Source: Hexactinellida sp. DTS-2022
Lineage: Eukaryota > Porifera > Hexactinellida
Assembly (NCBI GenBank): GCA_028753945.1
Contig: JAPNXP010000001.1
Span: forward strand, 9,786,501 to 9,850,500
Direction: 5' to 3'
Length of the DNA stretch: 64,000 nucleotides
Shown here piece by piece: positions 29,028 through 40,445 of the stretch. The number at the start of each line of letters is the position of its first letter. Position 1 is the stretch's first letter. Position numbers and translations under genes: made by a program. The notes under the pieces are model-generated. The model did not search any database. It had not been told where the DNA came from and saw only the letters and a program-made list of their open reading frames with translations.

Positions 29028-31484
29028 TAGGCGCGTAATAAATCTAATTAGATAACTAGTTTGTGGATTTAAATATGAATAAGTATATGAATAAGTATAT
29101 GGTGAATTCATATAGGCAGATGGAATACTAGAGCCATAAGGAGAAACCCTGCTCAACCACACAAAGCAATTTATTAGTTTAGTCTATTGCCCTACGTCTA
29201 ACGCAACTGTATTGCATTAAAATTTACAATTCAATGAAATATTATCCCTCTCATTATAGAAATAGGATTAACAGAGTCAAAGCCTATTACTAAAGCGCGC
29301 ACGTAATTAAGGGTAGACTTATATACTCAGTATCATTGTATTCTGCTATAGGCTTCTCTGAATCTCGGATCACCAAATACGTTCATTTCTTAGTAAGGTA
29401 AGACAACTAGTGGATGGAAATATCAAGCCAATTGTTAAAATTGATTTTTATTATAAATATATTATCTGCTCTATGGCATTAATATTAATGTACGATCTGA
29501 AGCATCAAGGATGCCATACAGAGTTTAATCCTTCCATTGTTGTTTCGTATTGTTCGTAATTACATCAAATTCAATAGATTTGTCAATCAAAACTCAAATA
29601 ACTACGATTAGATCTGATAAGATGAGTTAATTAACATTTCAAAATATAGATATTCAAATGCTGTGATTTAATGTTCGTTCGTTCATTCGTTCGTTCATTT
29701 GATTGTCCATAATTTATTGAGGAACTACAGACAAGGGGTTGGGATATTGTATTTGAAATGGTGTTGTAAAAGTTTATTTCCTCAAAAAGGTGATACAAAC
29801 AATTTCGAGGGTTGTCCCAGTATGGCAGTGGTGGACAACCTTAACTTAACCCTTATATGGACCAACACTGGTGTTCCGCATGTGGTCTCGGGGCCACCAC
29901 ACCCACTCAGACACTAACATACAGCCACTAGGCACAGCGGACACATTTATTAGTACAGTGTATCTGCGACCAATGGTTTACAATCTTTTTTGAACAGCGA
30001 GAGCGATCACCTGTCATTGACGACAAATTTTTGGGAATACCGTGTGGTATTAAATAACATTTTTTTTGTTGCGGGCCATTCTACTTGATCTTTGGCGGAT
30101 TCAGGAACCACTACTTTTTTCTCGGCCCAAAAATGGCCCCCGGACAACGGGTTGCCCACCAATATATAGATATACTTTTTTATAAAATGTTTGCAGTTAA
30201 TTTAATTAAAACACTCAGGACTAGTAATTAAACAACTAAATGGATTCGTAATCACTATAACGCTACACACAAAGCCTTAATAATAAAATTTTTCAAATGT
30301 AAATCCATGTAAATATGTACTGCTCAAAATATAAATTCAGTATTAGTTAATTTAGCTTCTACATATTTCGAGGCATTTTCTATTTTAGCTTCTAAGACGC
30401 GAGCCACAATATTGTATTTTAATAATCCACCACTAGTATGGATTAGCTATAATAAATTGATATTCAATTGATGTTGTGTCTCTTCACTTGTTAAATGTGC
30501 ATTTTAAAATTTGGTGAGGATCATTTCACAAATTCATTTATTGTTGTATTTTATTAAGTCAGTCTAGCACATTTATAACATTCCTTGGTGACGATTTTAT
30601 ACCAATAATTATCTATCTCTATAGCAGCGATTCCCAACCTTTTCCAACCGTGGACCCCCTATACTATAGCAAATATTAAACATTCTGTGGACCCCTCCCA
30701 TTAACCGTAATATAAATTGTGGACCCCAGGTTGGGAATCACTGCTTTATAGCAATTGTGTACGTGTTCCTTATACTATTTCGCTTTAAATACAAGCTAGG
30801 GCCGCAACTTTGGTTGAAAGATGTAACTAGAACGAGCTTTTAGCGGACGGTCAGCATGTAGTTATTTAATTAGTCTTTTAAAGCATATCTAATTATGTCT
30901 GCATTTAATGTAATCAAGTTATTAAATGATTATACTGCGCCGTGGGAATTTAGTATCACTATCCAACTCGACTGATAAACTTCCCCATAAAGAGAAAGCC
31001 ATCGGTAAAGTAGATAGGAAAGTAACAGTAATTGTCATTCTCATTTAATTAATTAAATTGATTAGTGAGTGATTTAGTATTATAAAAAGCAATAATCTGC
31101 TTTATTTGGCATTGCCCTTTAGATAATATGTCCTGCAGGCTATTGACTAGTTAGTCTTGCTAAAAGGGATTGTGCCGCCTCATTAATAATCCTTCACTAC
31201 ATGTGCCGAATATCCCTGTAAATTAATGGTATCTATTTGCTGGTAACATAGTTGTATACTATCTTAATTAATATTACATAATTAGACAGGTTAATCCAGA
31301 CCTGTTTTATTTCTTAGCATAGAGTAATTAGTCAATTTATAGGAATGTGTACTGGAGTAATTAAACATTAGTTAATTTAGTTTACTCTAAAGTCCAAACA
31401 TACTGTTTAACGAATTAGAACTCCTGTATTTATAATACTTTTGAGTTCTCAGATCTTGAGCTAGTTAGCGTTAGCACAGCCAAA
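29028..31484. other. Gene-free AT-rich stretch
   Basis: No gene is evident. It contains a GTTC simple repeat near 29670-29698, a hAT-type MITE (30625-30743), and a fragment at about 30790-30860 that resembles the GC-rich end of Helitron-like family A. A 72-residue frame at 29699-29917 looks accidental. Confidence 0.5.
30625..30743. mobile_element. 119-bp hAT-type MITE
   Basis: The ends CAGCGATTCCCAACC and GGTTGGGAATCACTG are inverted repeats, followed inward by GTGGACCCC and its complement. Flanks CTCTATAG (30617-30624) and CTTTATAG (30744-30751) form an 8-bp target duplication with one mismatch. The CAG...CCCAACC terminus and an 8-bp duplication are typical of hAT elements. Confidence 0.82.
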
Positions 31485-31943
31485 ATGAGAAGTAGCAAGA
31501 GAATTGTGAAAGAGCTTGAGGAGATAAAGCGTGAATATCCTCCGGGCATCAAGTGGATCGATGTAGACGAAACGAATGTGCTCTGTTGGAAGGTTTTGAT
31601 CGTGCCAGTTGAATACCCTTACAATAAAGGTGCATTTATGATACATGTCGATTTCACTGCTGACTACCCATTCAAGCCTCCCAAAATCAACTTTAAGACT
31701 CTCATCTACCATCCGAACGTGGACGAGAAGGGACAAGTGTGTCTCCCGATAATTGCTACGGAGAACTGGAAACCTGCAGTGAAGATGGATCAGGTGCTGA
31801 AGGCGCTCTTGGGGCTGATTGGTTTGCCCGAGCCAGAGCACCCGCTGCGCGCTGATCTAGCCGAGGAGTACACCAAGGACAAAGCGAAGTTCAACAAAAA
31901 GGCAGAAAATGAGACTGTTTTACATGCTGAAACAAGGCCCTAG
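31485..31943 (+). CDS. UBE2L3: Ubiquitin-conjugating enzyme E2 L3
   Basis: This 152-residue protein is a complete UBC domain very close to human UBE2L3/UBCH7 (154 residues). It has the HPN motif (YHPNVDEKGQVCLP, catalytic Cys at residue 86 as in human), ADYPFKPPKINFKT, and QPEHPLRADLAEEY-like EPEHPLRADLAEEYTKD near the end. UBE2L3 accepts ubiquitin from E1 and, unusually, passes it only to HECT and RBR ligases such as parkin and HOIP because it cannot discharge to free lysine. The ATG at 31485 sits in a good context (CAAAATGA). The single exon contrasts with the multi-exon vertebrate gene. The closest neighbours are 1.3 kb or more away across repeat DNA. Confidence 0.95.
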   Translation: MRSSKRIVKELEEIKREYPPGIKWIDVDETNVLCWKVLIVPVEYPYNKGAFMIHVDFTADYPFKPPKINFKTLIYHPNVDEKGQVCLPIIATENWKPAVKMDQVLKALLGLIGLPEPEHPLRADLAEEYTKDKAKFNKKAENETVLHAETRP

Positions 31944-32358
31944 AACTGGTGATGTATATGCTTATATATATAGAACTTCGTGTGCTCATAGTATTTACTT
32001 AAGTCGTTCTTATTCATGTTACGTACTATTTGGCTGTTCTCAACTAACTTGAGAGTCTAAGGGGTTTTTATGACATCTATGTATTTCTCTTAATTAGCAG
32101 TAGCTTGTGTTTATTTTCAAACTAATACTGTAGATAGATGCAAAGTTAATGATAGTAAACCCAATTAATACATTGTTCTATTACGTTACAGATTTTTTAA
32201 ATTTAATACTTAAAATTTCTGGGATCCAGGTGAGACCCTGTCCCTTGGCACTGTAATTTAACTTATTTGGCAATTCTGCAAAAGAGGAACTAATTAATAA
32301 ATATAAGTTAGATGATATTTCGTTCGGACAACCTGGGGTTTAATAATATTTGTACATA

Positions 32359-32761
32359 CAGTTGACTCCGCTTAATTAGGGCATTTTGGTACTAGCCAGT
32401 TTGTCCGTCCAGATTAACCGAAATATTAGTATACTATAAACTAGGGCTGAAACGAATACTATTCGAAATGGAACGAACTAACCTTTTTCTAAACGAATGA
32501 ATATTCGTGTTGATAACTAAGCATTAAATCAAATTCAAGACTCAAAATAGTGGAAAATAGTCTGTTAATATTACTATAGCTTAATCATAATCACAAAGTG
32601 TATTAGAAACAAGTTAGCAATTACTCAGCTAATTTAGATAGAATTTATATTTACGATCTCGTTCATCTAAACAAAAATCATGTTGTTGTCCAAGACCAAA
32701 AGTCGTAAACGAATATTCGTTTAGTTCGTAGATATTTCTCTTAATTAAGTGGAGTCGGCTG
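32359..32761. mobile_element. About 400-bp MITE with TA flanks
   Basis: The ends CAGTTGACTCCGCTTAATTA and TTAATTAAGTGGAGTCGGCTG are inverted repeats with TA outside both. The inside holds several GAATATTCGT palindromes. This fits a Tc1/pogo-class non-autonomous element. Confidence 0.75.
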
Positions 32762-33296
32762 TATTTAATTAAAGCAAAATTGGAGCTGCGTTGCATAACT
32801 ACAAAATACCCACAAATTGCCAACACTCATTTTACTATTGCAAACAGTGCGCACCAACATTGGTAATCGTCAGGCATAATTAGGATTTTTCAAATGTCTT
32901 CCATAGAGTTTAGTATTAACCATCGTTATATTATTTCGTTAAAGAAATTGCCCAAGGGCGCTGAATCAGTGACGTAGCCAGGGTGGTGCGTTATCTAACA
33001 AAAACACAGACTGAGAGCCAATTTATATCACTCCCTTACTTGCTAATCCCATTTCACTTGCTCGCTCGGTGCTCATTACAAATGTTACTTTAGTGTAACA
33101 ATTGCATGTCCATGGGATTGATTCCTGGTCCGCTGGACGTATGAATAGTCACAGACATTAGCTGTATAACTATGCGATAAAGGTTAAGAATTAAGTATTG
33201 ACATGCAGTAGTTAAGTCCAACTAAATAGCCCTTGATTGTACGGAAGAACGCAGTCCTGAGATCTATTAAAGTAAAATGTAAAGTCACCGATAATT

Positions 33297-33645
33297 CAGC
33301 AGGGATTGCTGATACAGAGACGGAACCAATCGACCGGTCGGAACCTTGACCGGCCGGTCGAGATCTATTCGATATCATAATCATAATTTGTTTTGATTGA
33401 ATCTGGCTCCATTAGCTCTTGAGAGCTTAGTAGTCTTAAAGGAGGCTTCCTTAAATGGTTTATGGCCATAATATTTATTCCTAAATTATATGACATCACA
33501 CTACAGTAGATTCTTATTCTATTATTTATAATTATTGCTAGCTATGATTGACCGGTCGACCGGCCGGTCGGGTCGGGTCAAATTTCCAACTGCACCGGTC
33601 GGGTCGGGTCACGAAAATCCCGACCGCTTCCATCTCTGTGCTGAT
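33297..33645. mobile_element. Element with GACCGGTCGACCGGCC-type ends
   Basis: The left side (TACAGAGACGGAACCAATCG, then GACCGGCCGGTCGAG) is mirrored on the right (GACCGGTCGACCGGCCGG, then CCCGACCGCTTCCATCTCTG). The arms are imperfect because the right arm carries a repeated GGTCGGGTC. It stands out as very GC-rich within AT-rich DNA. Confidence 0.55.
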
Positions 33646-34059
33646 ATAACTGTACAATATACCGACCAAGGCAATAATTGTTTGTTTGGAAAAACGTTGG
33701 GGGAGGGTAAAATGCCCATGCGATGTAAGCAGCAACATTATGTATTCTATCTCCTATTCGAACCAGGCCTTCATCTGGGTGCGTATTTTAAGGAAAAATG
33801 CCTGAAGGGTGCGTGGAATTGGAATTAATTTGGGTGCGCGATGCGCACTCAGATTATTTTTGATACTAATTTTGCTCTTTTTTAGGTAAATGTACTATTT
33901 TTGGTAAATTTGGGTGCGCGATTGTAAAATCAACATCACCTAGGGTTTGCGGATCTCTTAGGGCTTGAAGAATGCCTGAGTCGGACCTATTGGTAATATG
34001 ACTGTAATATGCCAACAGAAATAATTAGATGTATTAAATAAGAGATAATTATTAATTTA

Positions 34060-34350
34060 ATGAGCCCTTCGACCTCGATTATCCACTAGAATATAGTCAT
34101 ATCAACTTAACAACAACCAACAACTACAACAAAAAATTAATTTCCACTAGACACTTTCTATTCAGGTACAATACTTTACAACTTGTTTACCTATTTTTCA
34201 CAAAGACTACAATAAATATTCATATTATAAATTTAGAAATGTCAAATTCCAATTCACCTTACATGTTTACCAATCTATTCCCCTTAATTCCACCTGGACA
34301 TTCACACAAACAAACACACAACTATCGAGTTTAATAATATAGATAGATAG
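34060..34350 (-). mobile_element. Helitron-like repeat, family B, next to a start codon
   Basis: Read on the minus strand it starts TCTATATTATTAAACTCGAT and continues GTGTTTGTTTGTGTGAATG, TAAACATGTAAGGTG and further family B blocks to GAAGGGCTCAT. Its terminus lies only about 30 bp before the ATG at 34383, so the promoter or 5' leader of that gene is likely to be made of this element. Confidence 0.6.
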
Positions 34351-34382
34351 ATAAAAAATGATAACATTCGTCAACAAGTAGA

Positions 34383-36038
34383 ATGGCATCCAGTGCAGCT
34401 AAAAATATTTCTTCCAACAAGAACAACAATTATTTTTATGAGTTCAGAATTGATTGCTACAGGCTGAGTGACGGAGTTGTTCATCGAGAAAAAATCCGAG
34501 TTTCGAAGAAAGACTTTCTTTTCTCGCTAGAATATCTTCAAAATTTGATTGAGATAACGTTGGATATTCCTCGGATAAGTCAGACAGAAATTAGCATTGA
34601 TGAGGTTAAACTTAATTGTTCAATGAGTCCTTTAATTATTGGACCATTTCTAAGGAATCTAGTTAACAGAAGATGTGACAGGATTATTCCTATCTCTCTA
34701 CATTACTACGCTGCCTGCATTAAATTCTCTTCTCTGAGTCAGTTGGTAAACAGATTCAACGTGGCTGTCAGGAATTATAATTATAGAGCAATTGCGCATA
34801 TTATAGACTGTATTGATTATCATTTTATCCACAGTGATGGTTGGGGCTCTTCTAGGGCGACTGGCATTCGCTTATACCTCGCAGATGTAGGTTTTATGGA
34901 CAGGCTTGTCCACTTCGTTATGCATGTACACTCAATACTGCACTCAGCCCTAGAGGGGTACAGCGATGATACGTCCGGACAGGTGGTAGATAGAACCGAG
35001 ACAAAGTCCTGTGTGCCGTTAAGCACATTAGCTATGGCTACCAAGAGTCTGTCGGCAACTCAGGATTTATTGTGGAACTTTGGAGCCAATATAGAGGACA
35101 GACTGTACCAACACAATAAGGGATTCATACCACTGCTCTTTGGCACACTGAGGATAGTTGATTTGTTCGAGAAAAGTAACGACTTTGAATTGATTAGGCT
35201 TGGAGAATCTCTCTCTATGAATGCATTCGGGGTGTTTGGGGGATTCGTTGAAATATGGCACATCGCCTCCTGGTTGAACTCTGAGCCTACAGGTATTTTT
35301 TTACAATTTTTGAAAAAAAGATTGCTTCAGCCGCTTTTAACATGCGGATATGAATTGGCTGTTTCGTCTTACATATTTCTCTTCTTATCTTCTCACTGCG
35401 AAATATCACAAAGATACATTTATGAAAACATATATGACAACATCATATACCATTTCAGCGAGGTTCACACTCTAAATTCATCTCTCTACTTGGTCGACAC
35501 GACGTACTGTATTTGTCTGAGTTTAATTAATATGCTAAATACACCTGGCACCTGGAATACAGTACAAAGCTCCCACATATTTAGCTCGATTCTAAACATA
35601 TGGGAGCATTTCCTTAATGACACGACTCCAGATGTTATCGCCAGTTTCGAGAGAGATAACCATTTTATATTTGGGAGTCTCGAGCCGTTCACTGCGTTAT
35701 TTTTATCTCCTAAGAATTCCTACTTGGGATTCAAGCAAAGAACAGCTGACTCTTCCTCTCCAGAGTACAGGGCTGTAGACCTCTACCTCAAAATGGCTCA
35801 CTTTTCACTTGAGGTGGTACTTAGAATGGAGAGTAACAGAGAACAGCTTCTCAGAGAAAACCTACTCACTCGCCTTATTGTTGCTGACTGGAGACTTGGA
35901 AGAATTGCGAACAAGCTGAGGTACTTTTATCCCAACTTATCTTACTTCCCGGTTCCTTCTCTTTACGATATTTCCGCACTCACTGCTATTCGGGAGGGTC
36001 TTGGAAACTCTGCTTCATTTTTTCATAATCAATATTAA
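34383..36038 (+). CDS. Unrecognised 551-residue protein
   Basis: I do not recognise a family. The frame is open for 551 codons from ATG (MASSAAKNIS) and has normal amino-acid composition, so it is a real gene. Residues 1-100 look like a small alpha/beta domain (EFRIDCYRLSDGVVHREKIRV). From about 100 to the end the protein appears all-helical with many Leu, Ile, Phe and Tyr, and repeated helical pairs (for example LLTCGYELAVSSYIFLFLSS), as in ARM or HEAT-like solenoids. The C-terminus RLIVADWRLGRIANKLRYFY may be a conserved block. No signal peptide or clear membrane span is seen. The coding DNA is less GC-rich than the other genes. Confidence 0.7.
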   Translation: MASSAAKNISSNKNNNYFYEFRIDCYRLSDGVVHREKIRVSKKDFLFSLEYLQNLIEITLDIPRISQTEISIDEVKLNCSMSPLIIGPFLRNLVNRRCDRIIPISLHYYAACIKFSSLSQLVNRFNVAVRNYNYRAIAHIIDCIDYHFIHSDGWGSSRATGIRLYLADVGFMDRLVHFVMHVHSILHSALEGYSDDTSGQVVDRTETKSCVPLSTLAMATKSLSATQDLLWNFGANIEDRLYQHNKGFIPLLFGTLRIVDLFEKSNDFELIRLGESLSMNAFGVFGGFVEIWHIASWLNSEPTGIFLQFLKKRLLQPLLTCGYELAVSSYIFLFLSSHCEISQRYIYENIYDNIIYHFSEVHTLNSSLYLVDTTYCICLSLINMLNTPGTWNTVQSSHIFSSILNIWEHFLNDTTPDVIASFERDNHFIFGSLEPFTALFLSPKNSYLGFKQRTADSSSPEYRAVDLYLKMAHFSLEVVLRMESNREQLLRENLLTRLIVADWRLGRIANKLRYFYPNLSYFPVPSLYDISALTAIREGLGNSASFFHNQY

Positions 36039-36577
36039 TAATTCATTCCCTATTGGAAGATGCATGATTCACAATGCAGCTGTAAAATTAAACAGTTTGC
36101 ATGTGTATTGATATTCCAGTACCGAAATAATTGTATAAGTATTGCTAATACAATAACATTTGTTATTGACATATTTTTAAAAATTATCCAGAATTGATTA
36201 ATTGATTGAAAAAGAGCTACATGCTTGAATTTGACTAGATAGTAGTATAGGGAAATCACTGCTACTTGTTGTTGTTGTTTAATGTTTATACTACACTGTA
36301 ACGTAAATACACTAAAGCAAGTATGTGTGTTGTGCGAGACTGTAGCATGTCTGAAGTGCTCGTTTGTATAAAATATTACAAATCATTCTAACTATGTCTA
36401 GTTGTCTACCAATAACATATGATTAATTAATAGATCGATAGTCAGTACCTGTAATATGTTCGAGGTTGTGTATCTGCAATATCCGGTATAAACATGTACA
36501 ATTGTACATGGTAAGACATATGGCTAGCTCAGTTTTACGAGACAGTATTTGACAATATTAAGTTACGTAGAGTTCTG
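36039..36577. other. Spacer between the 551-residue gene and MTBP
   Basis: AT-rich DNA without a visible gene or repeat. The 5' leader and promoter of MTBP should lie here. Confidence 0.4.
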
Positions 36578-38854
36578 ATGTGTGACATTCCGGTTATCAG
36601 AGGGTTCATTATACTGCTCCTAGGGGAGGTTAAGTCGGACTGCGATATGGAATTCTTTAATAAGAGCTTAAAAGTTATAAATGAAAAGATTTGTCGAACT
36701 CTGTCCCCGAAGACTCGTCTGTATCTCTCCCTAGTGCCCCAGGACATATCTCCGTACGAGGCAGACGACCCGATAGCACTTACCTGGGAGCTGATCTCTG
36801 CTGGCGAGGAGAGCTCTGCACACCTGTGCGAGAGGCCGGGTGGATACCAACCAGAGGCCTCCTTAACTGTGACGTCATTGGACCTACCTCGTATGTCTAG
36901 TATATTGCATGGTCTTATTGATCAAGGCATTGAGAAGCTCGGGCCGAGCTTGTTGCTGGATGTGATTCTCGTCGTGTCAGGGCCCGGGGTTAGCCAGCTA
37001 GCCGAGGGGGAGGGGGCCCTTCACCTGTATGGCGCCCTCAGAAGAGTTAGGTGGCAGAACGGGCACGTTACTGCAGTCCATTTCCAGGAATCAGACGGAC
37101 ACCTCTTGATATCTCCAGCTGTGGATTCCTCTGTTGTGATGCTGCCGGGCGAGAAGCTAGATTGTATTGACGAACAGCTGTTCTGGCGAGGCGTGTTCCT
37201 GCCAGGAATAGATCCGTTCGACAGCAGCAAGCGGGAGCAGCAGATGAGGCAGCTGAGTCTCAGTAGGGACTCTGCGTCAGCTCACGGGGAAAAGGGCAAG
37301 AAGAAGGAGAAGAGCAGTTCCAAGAAGAGTAGGTTAAAGCGAGAATGCGGAGGGGATTACCCTCTAATGATTCTGATATTGAAAGAGATTGTTAAACCTG
37401 ACTTTCCGTTGTTCTGGCTGGAACATAAGCCCCTGAAGCTCTACAGCACTGAGGCTAACGGACACAGTTTTTTGTCAAGCTTGCAAGTTCGCTTAGCGTC
37501 AGAGTCAGGCGGAGAGAGAGGGAAAGAGGTAGTGGCCGTACTGTCGTTCATTTCTTGTCGTCTCGACAAACCGCTAGTTACCGACGTATGGTACGAGTTT
37601 GTTATAGGACAGCAGACACATTGGATTGAGTCTATTAAGCTCGAACTAACGGAGACTCCCAACTACTGTCTCCCCTCTCAGTCTTTTGCTAGCAATACAC
37701 TGGATGTATGGGCGTTTAGACAACACATCAAAATTCCTGACGAGGTGCTAGAGGAGTTCGCGGTTGGCAGAGACGAGGAGAACTTGGTAGCAGACGGAGC
37801 GGAAGTATCAGTTCCGGAAGTGACAGCAGAACAGCTGCGAGTGGTGTGCGCCAGCTGGAACCAGCTGTTGACCCTGTCAAAGGACTCCGGTCTCTCAGGT
37901 GAAGAACTGGAATCCAAAATAACTACAGTAATAGATGGCCTGCCTACCCTATCCCGGGTCACAATCTGTCCGTCATCAAACATTCCAGACGAGAAACCCT
38001 GTCACTATGAGAATATCACTGACTCTTTTCAGTATAAAGCTCTCTGCTCGATAGAAAAGTACTCCAATCTAATGAAGGACACTGTTAATTGTCCAATGAG
38101 AAGCTTGGGAGGGCTCTCTCCTCCTCCGATGACACACAACAAAGATAAATTTGGAGTGGATTCGCTCCTGGAGAGTTTTGACAAAGAAGGGCAAGCTATT
38201 TACGATCTGGAGGAGGTGTCTCTCTCCATCAGGCCCGGTAGAGCAGATATCCGAGACAGGCTGTCCGGTAACACGGCCGAAGCGGAGCAGAGCGACCAAT
38301 CTTCCATTCAGTACTCCTGGGCCAATTTTCAAACGCATCTTGTCAAGAATGAAACACACGGACTAATGAACTATGAAAGCCCGCCTAAATCTAAGCTAGC
38401 AAAGTCATTATTCGTATCAAAAGACAGTAAAAATCAGAAACTTCTCTCTCTGCCAGAACCAACCACTTTTAAAAACATTAAGTTTCGTAAAGAAAAGAAC
38501 GATAATTCCCTACCTAACAAAAGCGAGAAATTAGCTGAAACGAAAACGTCGAAAAATAAAGTAAAAATCAGCTGCAATAAATCTATGACAGAAGGTAAGA
38601 CCACACGAAAGTCTGGGAGCGAAGTAACTAAGGACAAAGAGTTGAGGACTCTCCTAGAAAGAGCCGTGTTGAAAGCCCTCAAGGGCGAATCCATGACGCG
38701 CGAGCATCCTCAGTTCAAGCCGGCTTACACCCAGCTGTTCAACGTTTGTAAGTGCTTTCTCTCTGGGCTGGATGCTGATGCTGCCAGAGAGAAAGTGGAG
38801 CAATTAGCGACCAGTAACGCTAAGCAAGTCGTCGAACTCCAGACCAGGAGTTAA
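36578..38854 (+). CDS. MTBP: MTBP, Treslin partner in replication origin firing
   Basis: The 758-residue protein matches human MTBP (904 residues) best at its C-terminus: LLERAVLKALKGESMTREHP, then YTQLFNVCKCFLSGLDADAA and ATSNAKQVVEL, corresponding to human VTETLKKHSITETHE, CSQRLFEISKFYLKDL and NNNAVQVIDWV. The middle block SIEKYSNLMKDTVNCPMRSLGG matches human NLETFEKTKQKMRTGSLP. The N-terminal third (VILVVSGPGVSQ, ALRRVRWQNGHVTA) fits the MTBP N-terminal domain. A Lys/Ser-rich insert lies at about 235-260, and a disordered basic region at about 600-690. MTBP, a distant relative of yeast Sld7, binds Treslin (TICRR) and the CDC45-MCM loading machinery, and its C-terminus binds DNA. The start is the first ATG. 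The name refers to MDM2 binding in vertebrates, which need not apply here. Confidence 0.83.
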   Translation: MCDIPVIRGFIILLLGEVKSDCDMEFFNKSLKVINEKICRTLSPKTRLYLSLVPQDISPYEADDPIALTWELISAGEESSAHLCERPGGYQPEASLTVTSLDLPRMSSILHGLIDQGIEKLGPSLLLDVILVVSGPGVSQLAEGEGALHLYGALRRVRWQNGHVTAVHFQESDGHLLISPAVDSSVVMLPGEKLDCIDEQLFWRGVFLPGIDPFDSSKREQQMRQLSLSRDSASAHGEKGKKKEKSSSKKSRLKRECGGDYPLMILILKEIVKPDFPLFWLEHKPLKLYSTEANGHSFLSSLQVRLASESGGERGKEVVAVLSFISCRLDKPLVTDVWYEFVIGQQTHWIESIKLELTETPNYCLPSQSFASNTLDVWAFRQHIKIPDEVLEEFAVGRDEENLVADGAEVSVPEVTAEQLRVVCASWNQLLTLSKDSGLSGEELESKITTVIDGLPTLSRVTICPSSNIPDEKPCHYENITDSFQYKALCSIEKYSNLMKDTVNCPMRSLGGLSPPPMTHNKDKFGVDSLLESFDKEGQAIYDLEEVSLSIRPGRADIRDRLSGNTAEAEQSDQSSIQYSWANFQTHLVKNETHGLMNYESPPKSKLAKSLFVSKDSKNQKLLSLPEPTTFKNIKFRKEKNDNSLPNKSEKLAETKTSKNKVKISCNKSMTEGKTTRKSGSEVTKDKELRTLLERAVLKALKGESMTREHPQFKPAYTQLFNVCKCFLSGLDADAAREKVEQLATSNAKQVVELQTRS

Positions 38855-39436
38855 CTTCCTGCAGTACTATATTTGTATATATGTATCTTATGCCATTGCT
38901 TAGTTCGTATTAGTCAATATTTAATTGGAATTTTGGACTTTTACCTGTTTAGTAGTTGAAATCGAGAATAATGCTGTCTAAATCAGAAAGGGCATTATGT
39001 ACGTATTATTAATAATTTATTTCTAAAATTCCAATTCTGATTAGTACGTATTATTCAATAATGTTATTCAAAAGACGTTCTGAACTGAAAGATTTAAAAG
39101 TCATACGGATTATAGTATTTGTCTAATCATATAATGAATCTATTAAATTAGTATCAGCCAGAGGCATAACTAGGACTCTACTAAGCTGCGGCATTCTGCA
39201 CATTGTAATACTACTTTATTGGACATTTTGCTATTGAAAAAGAATTAGGGTAGTCTATATCTACCCATGTAGCTTAGTTAATTGGATTTCTTCCAGGCAG
39301 CCAATGTATTTAAATTTTGAACTGATTAATTCAAATGTTTTATTTACAGTAAAAGTGGCGTTGTCATTAAATATTTGGTCCGGTATATGTGAATGTATTT
39401 CAAATTGAATAAAATTCGTATTCTACTATTATGATC

Positions 39437-39582
39437 AGGCCAGGGTTTGTCAAAACTCTAACCACACTTTTATATTTCAATTAAGTTTCAGTCTACCCTT
39501 AAATGAATGTCAAAGCGTGGTCATATTGCTAAGATTCTCAAAAGTGTGGTCATAACTCCTGAGTGTGAAAAACCCTGACCTA
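39437..39582. mobile_element. About 145-bp MITE, AGGCCAGGGTTTG ends
   Basis: The left end GGCCAGGGTTTGTCAAAACTC with ACCACACTTTT is mirrored by AAAAGTGTGGT and AAAAACCCTGACCT on the right. The arms are imperfect. No coding capacity. Confidence 0.7.
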
Positions 39583-40445
39583 CAACATATTACTTCATTT
39601 GAAGTACAGGTCGAAAAATTTGGCGAATTATCATAGGCGTAGCCTGCGGTCCGGCTGACCAAACCACTTTTTTGTACAGGTCCGCTTTGTACTAGTAGTA
39701 CTACGCCACTGATTAGGCCACTGTTAGTTGGAATCTTGTTTCAGCTCCACCGCCCGCGTCAGATATCACTCCCGCACGAATATTGTCATTATTGTCATTA
39801 TTCCACTTACATTTCAGAGTAAGGCCACTGGTGTTGCCAATTTTGTGGTAGGATTAACTATTAACACACTCTAAAATAGCCATAATTAGCTATTAACAAA
39901 ATCAGAAACTATGACAAGCATTATTACCCAACGATTGCATATTTTATCAATAAGCGCTCACAAATTAGAATATTTGCTCATATAATTATTAACTATGTCG
40001 TCATCAAATAATGAGATAATAATAATGAGATGCCGCCCGCTCGCATCCTCTGATAGACTTCGTGTGGAGCTGAAACAATATTATCATTATCACTTATGTT
40101 ACGTTAATTAGGGTATATAATGATTAATCAAATGGGTAGGCGATTTTAAAATAAATAACGAAACGTGTACATTAATCTCGCGGATTTTTTGTAACATCAC
40201 TTAGTTAATCGGGACAATCGATTAATTGGGTAGTTCACTTCTGCTGTCGTGATTATGATGTGAATCAGGTTTCCCCTGTGGGTTCCCATATGGGGATTCC
40301 CATGGGAATTCCAACAGAAATCCTGTGGAAAATGTGATGAGAAATTTCACTCCCACGGCAACCCTGGAAAATATTGTAAAAGAAGGCTAGACTTAAACGG
40401 ATACGAACAACGAATATTTGGTATATCCTTTTTCTCAAGAAGCTA

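Larger units (their letters stand above)
31944..34382. other. Gene-free stretch with nested MITEs
   Basis: It contains a TA-flanked element at 32359-32761, a GC-rich GACCGGCCGGTC element at about 33297-33645 and a Helitron-like family B copy at 34060-34350. A fragment GTGACGTAGCCAGG near 32970 matches one end of the hAT MITE at 47878. Short open frames here look accidental. Confidence 0.5.
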
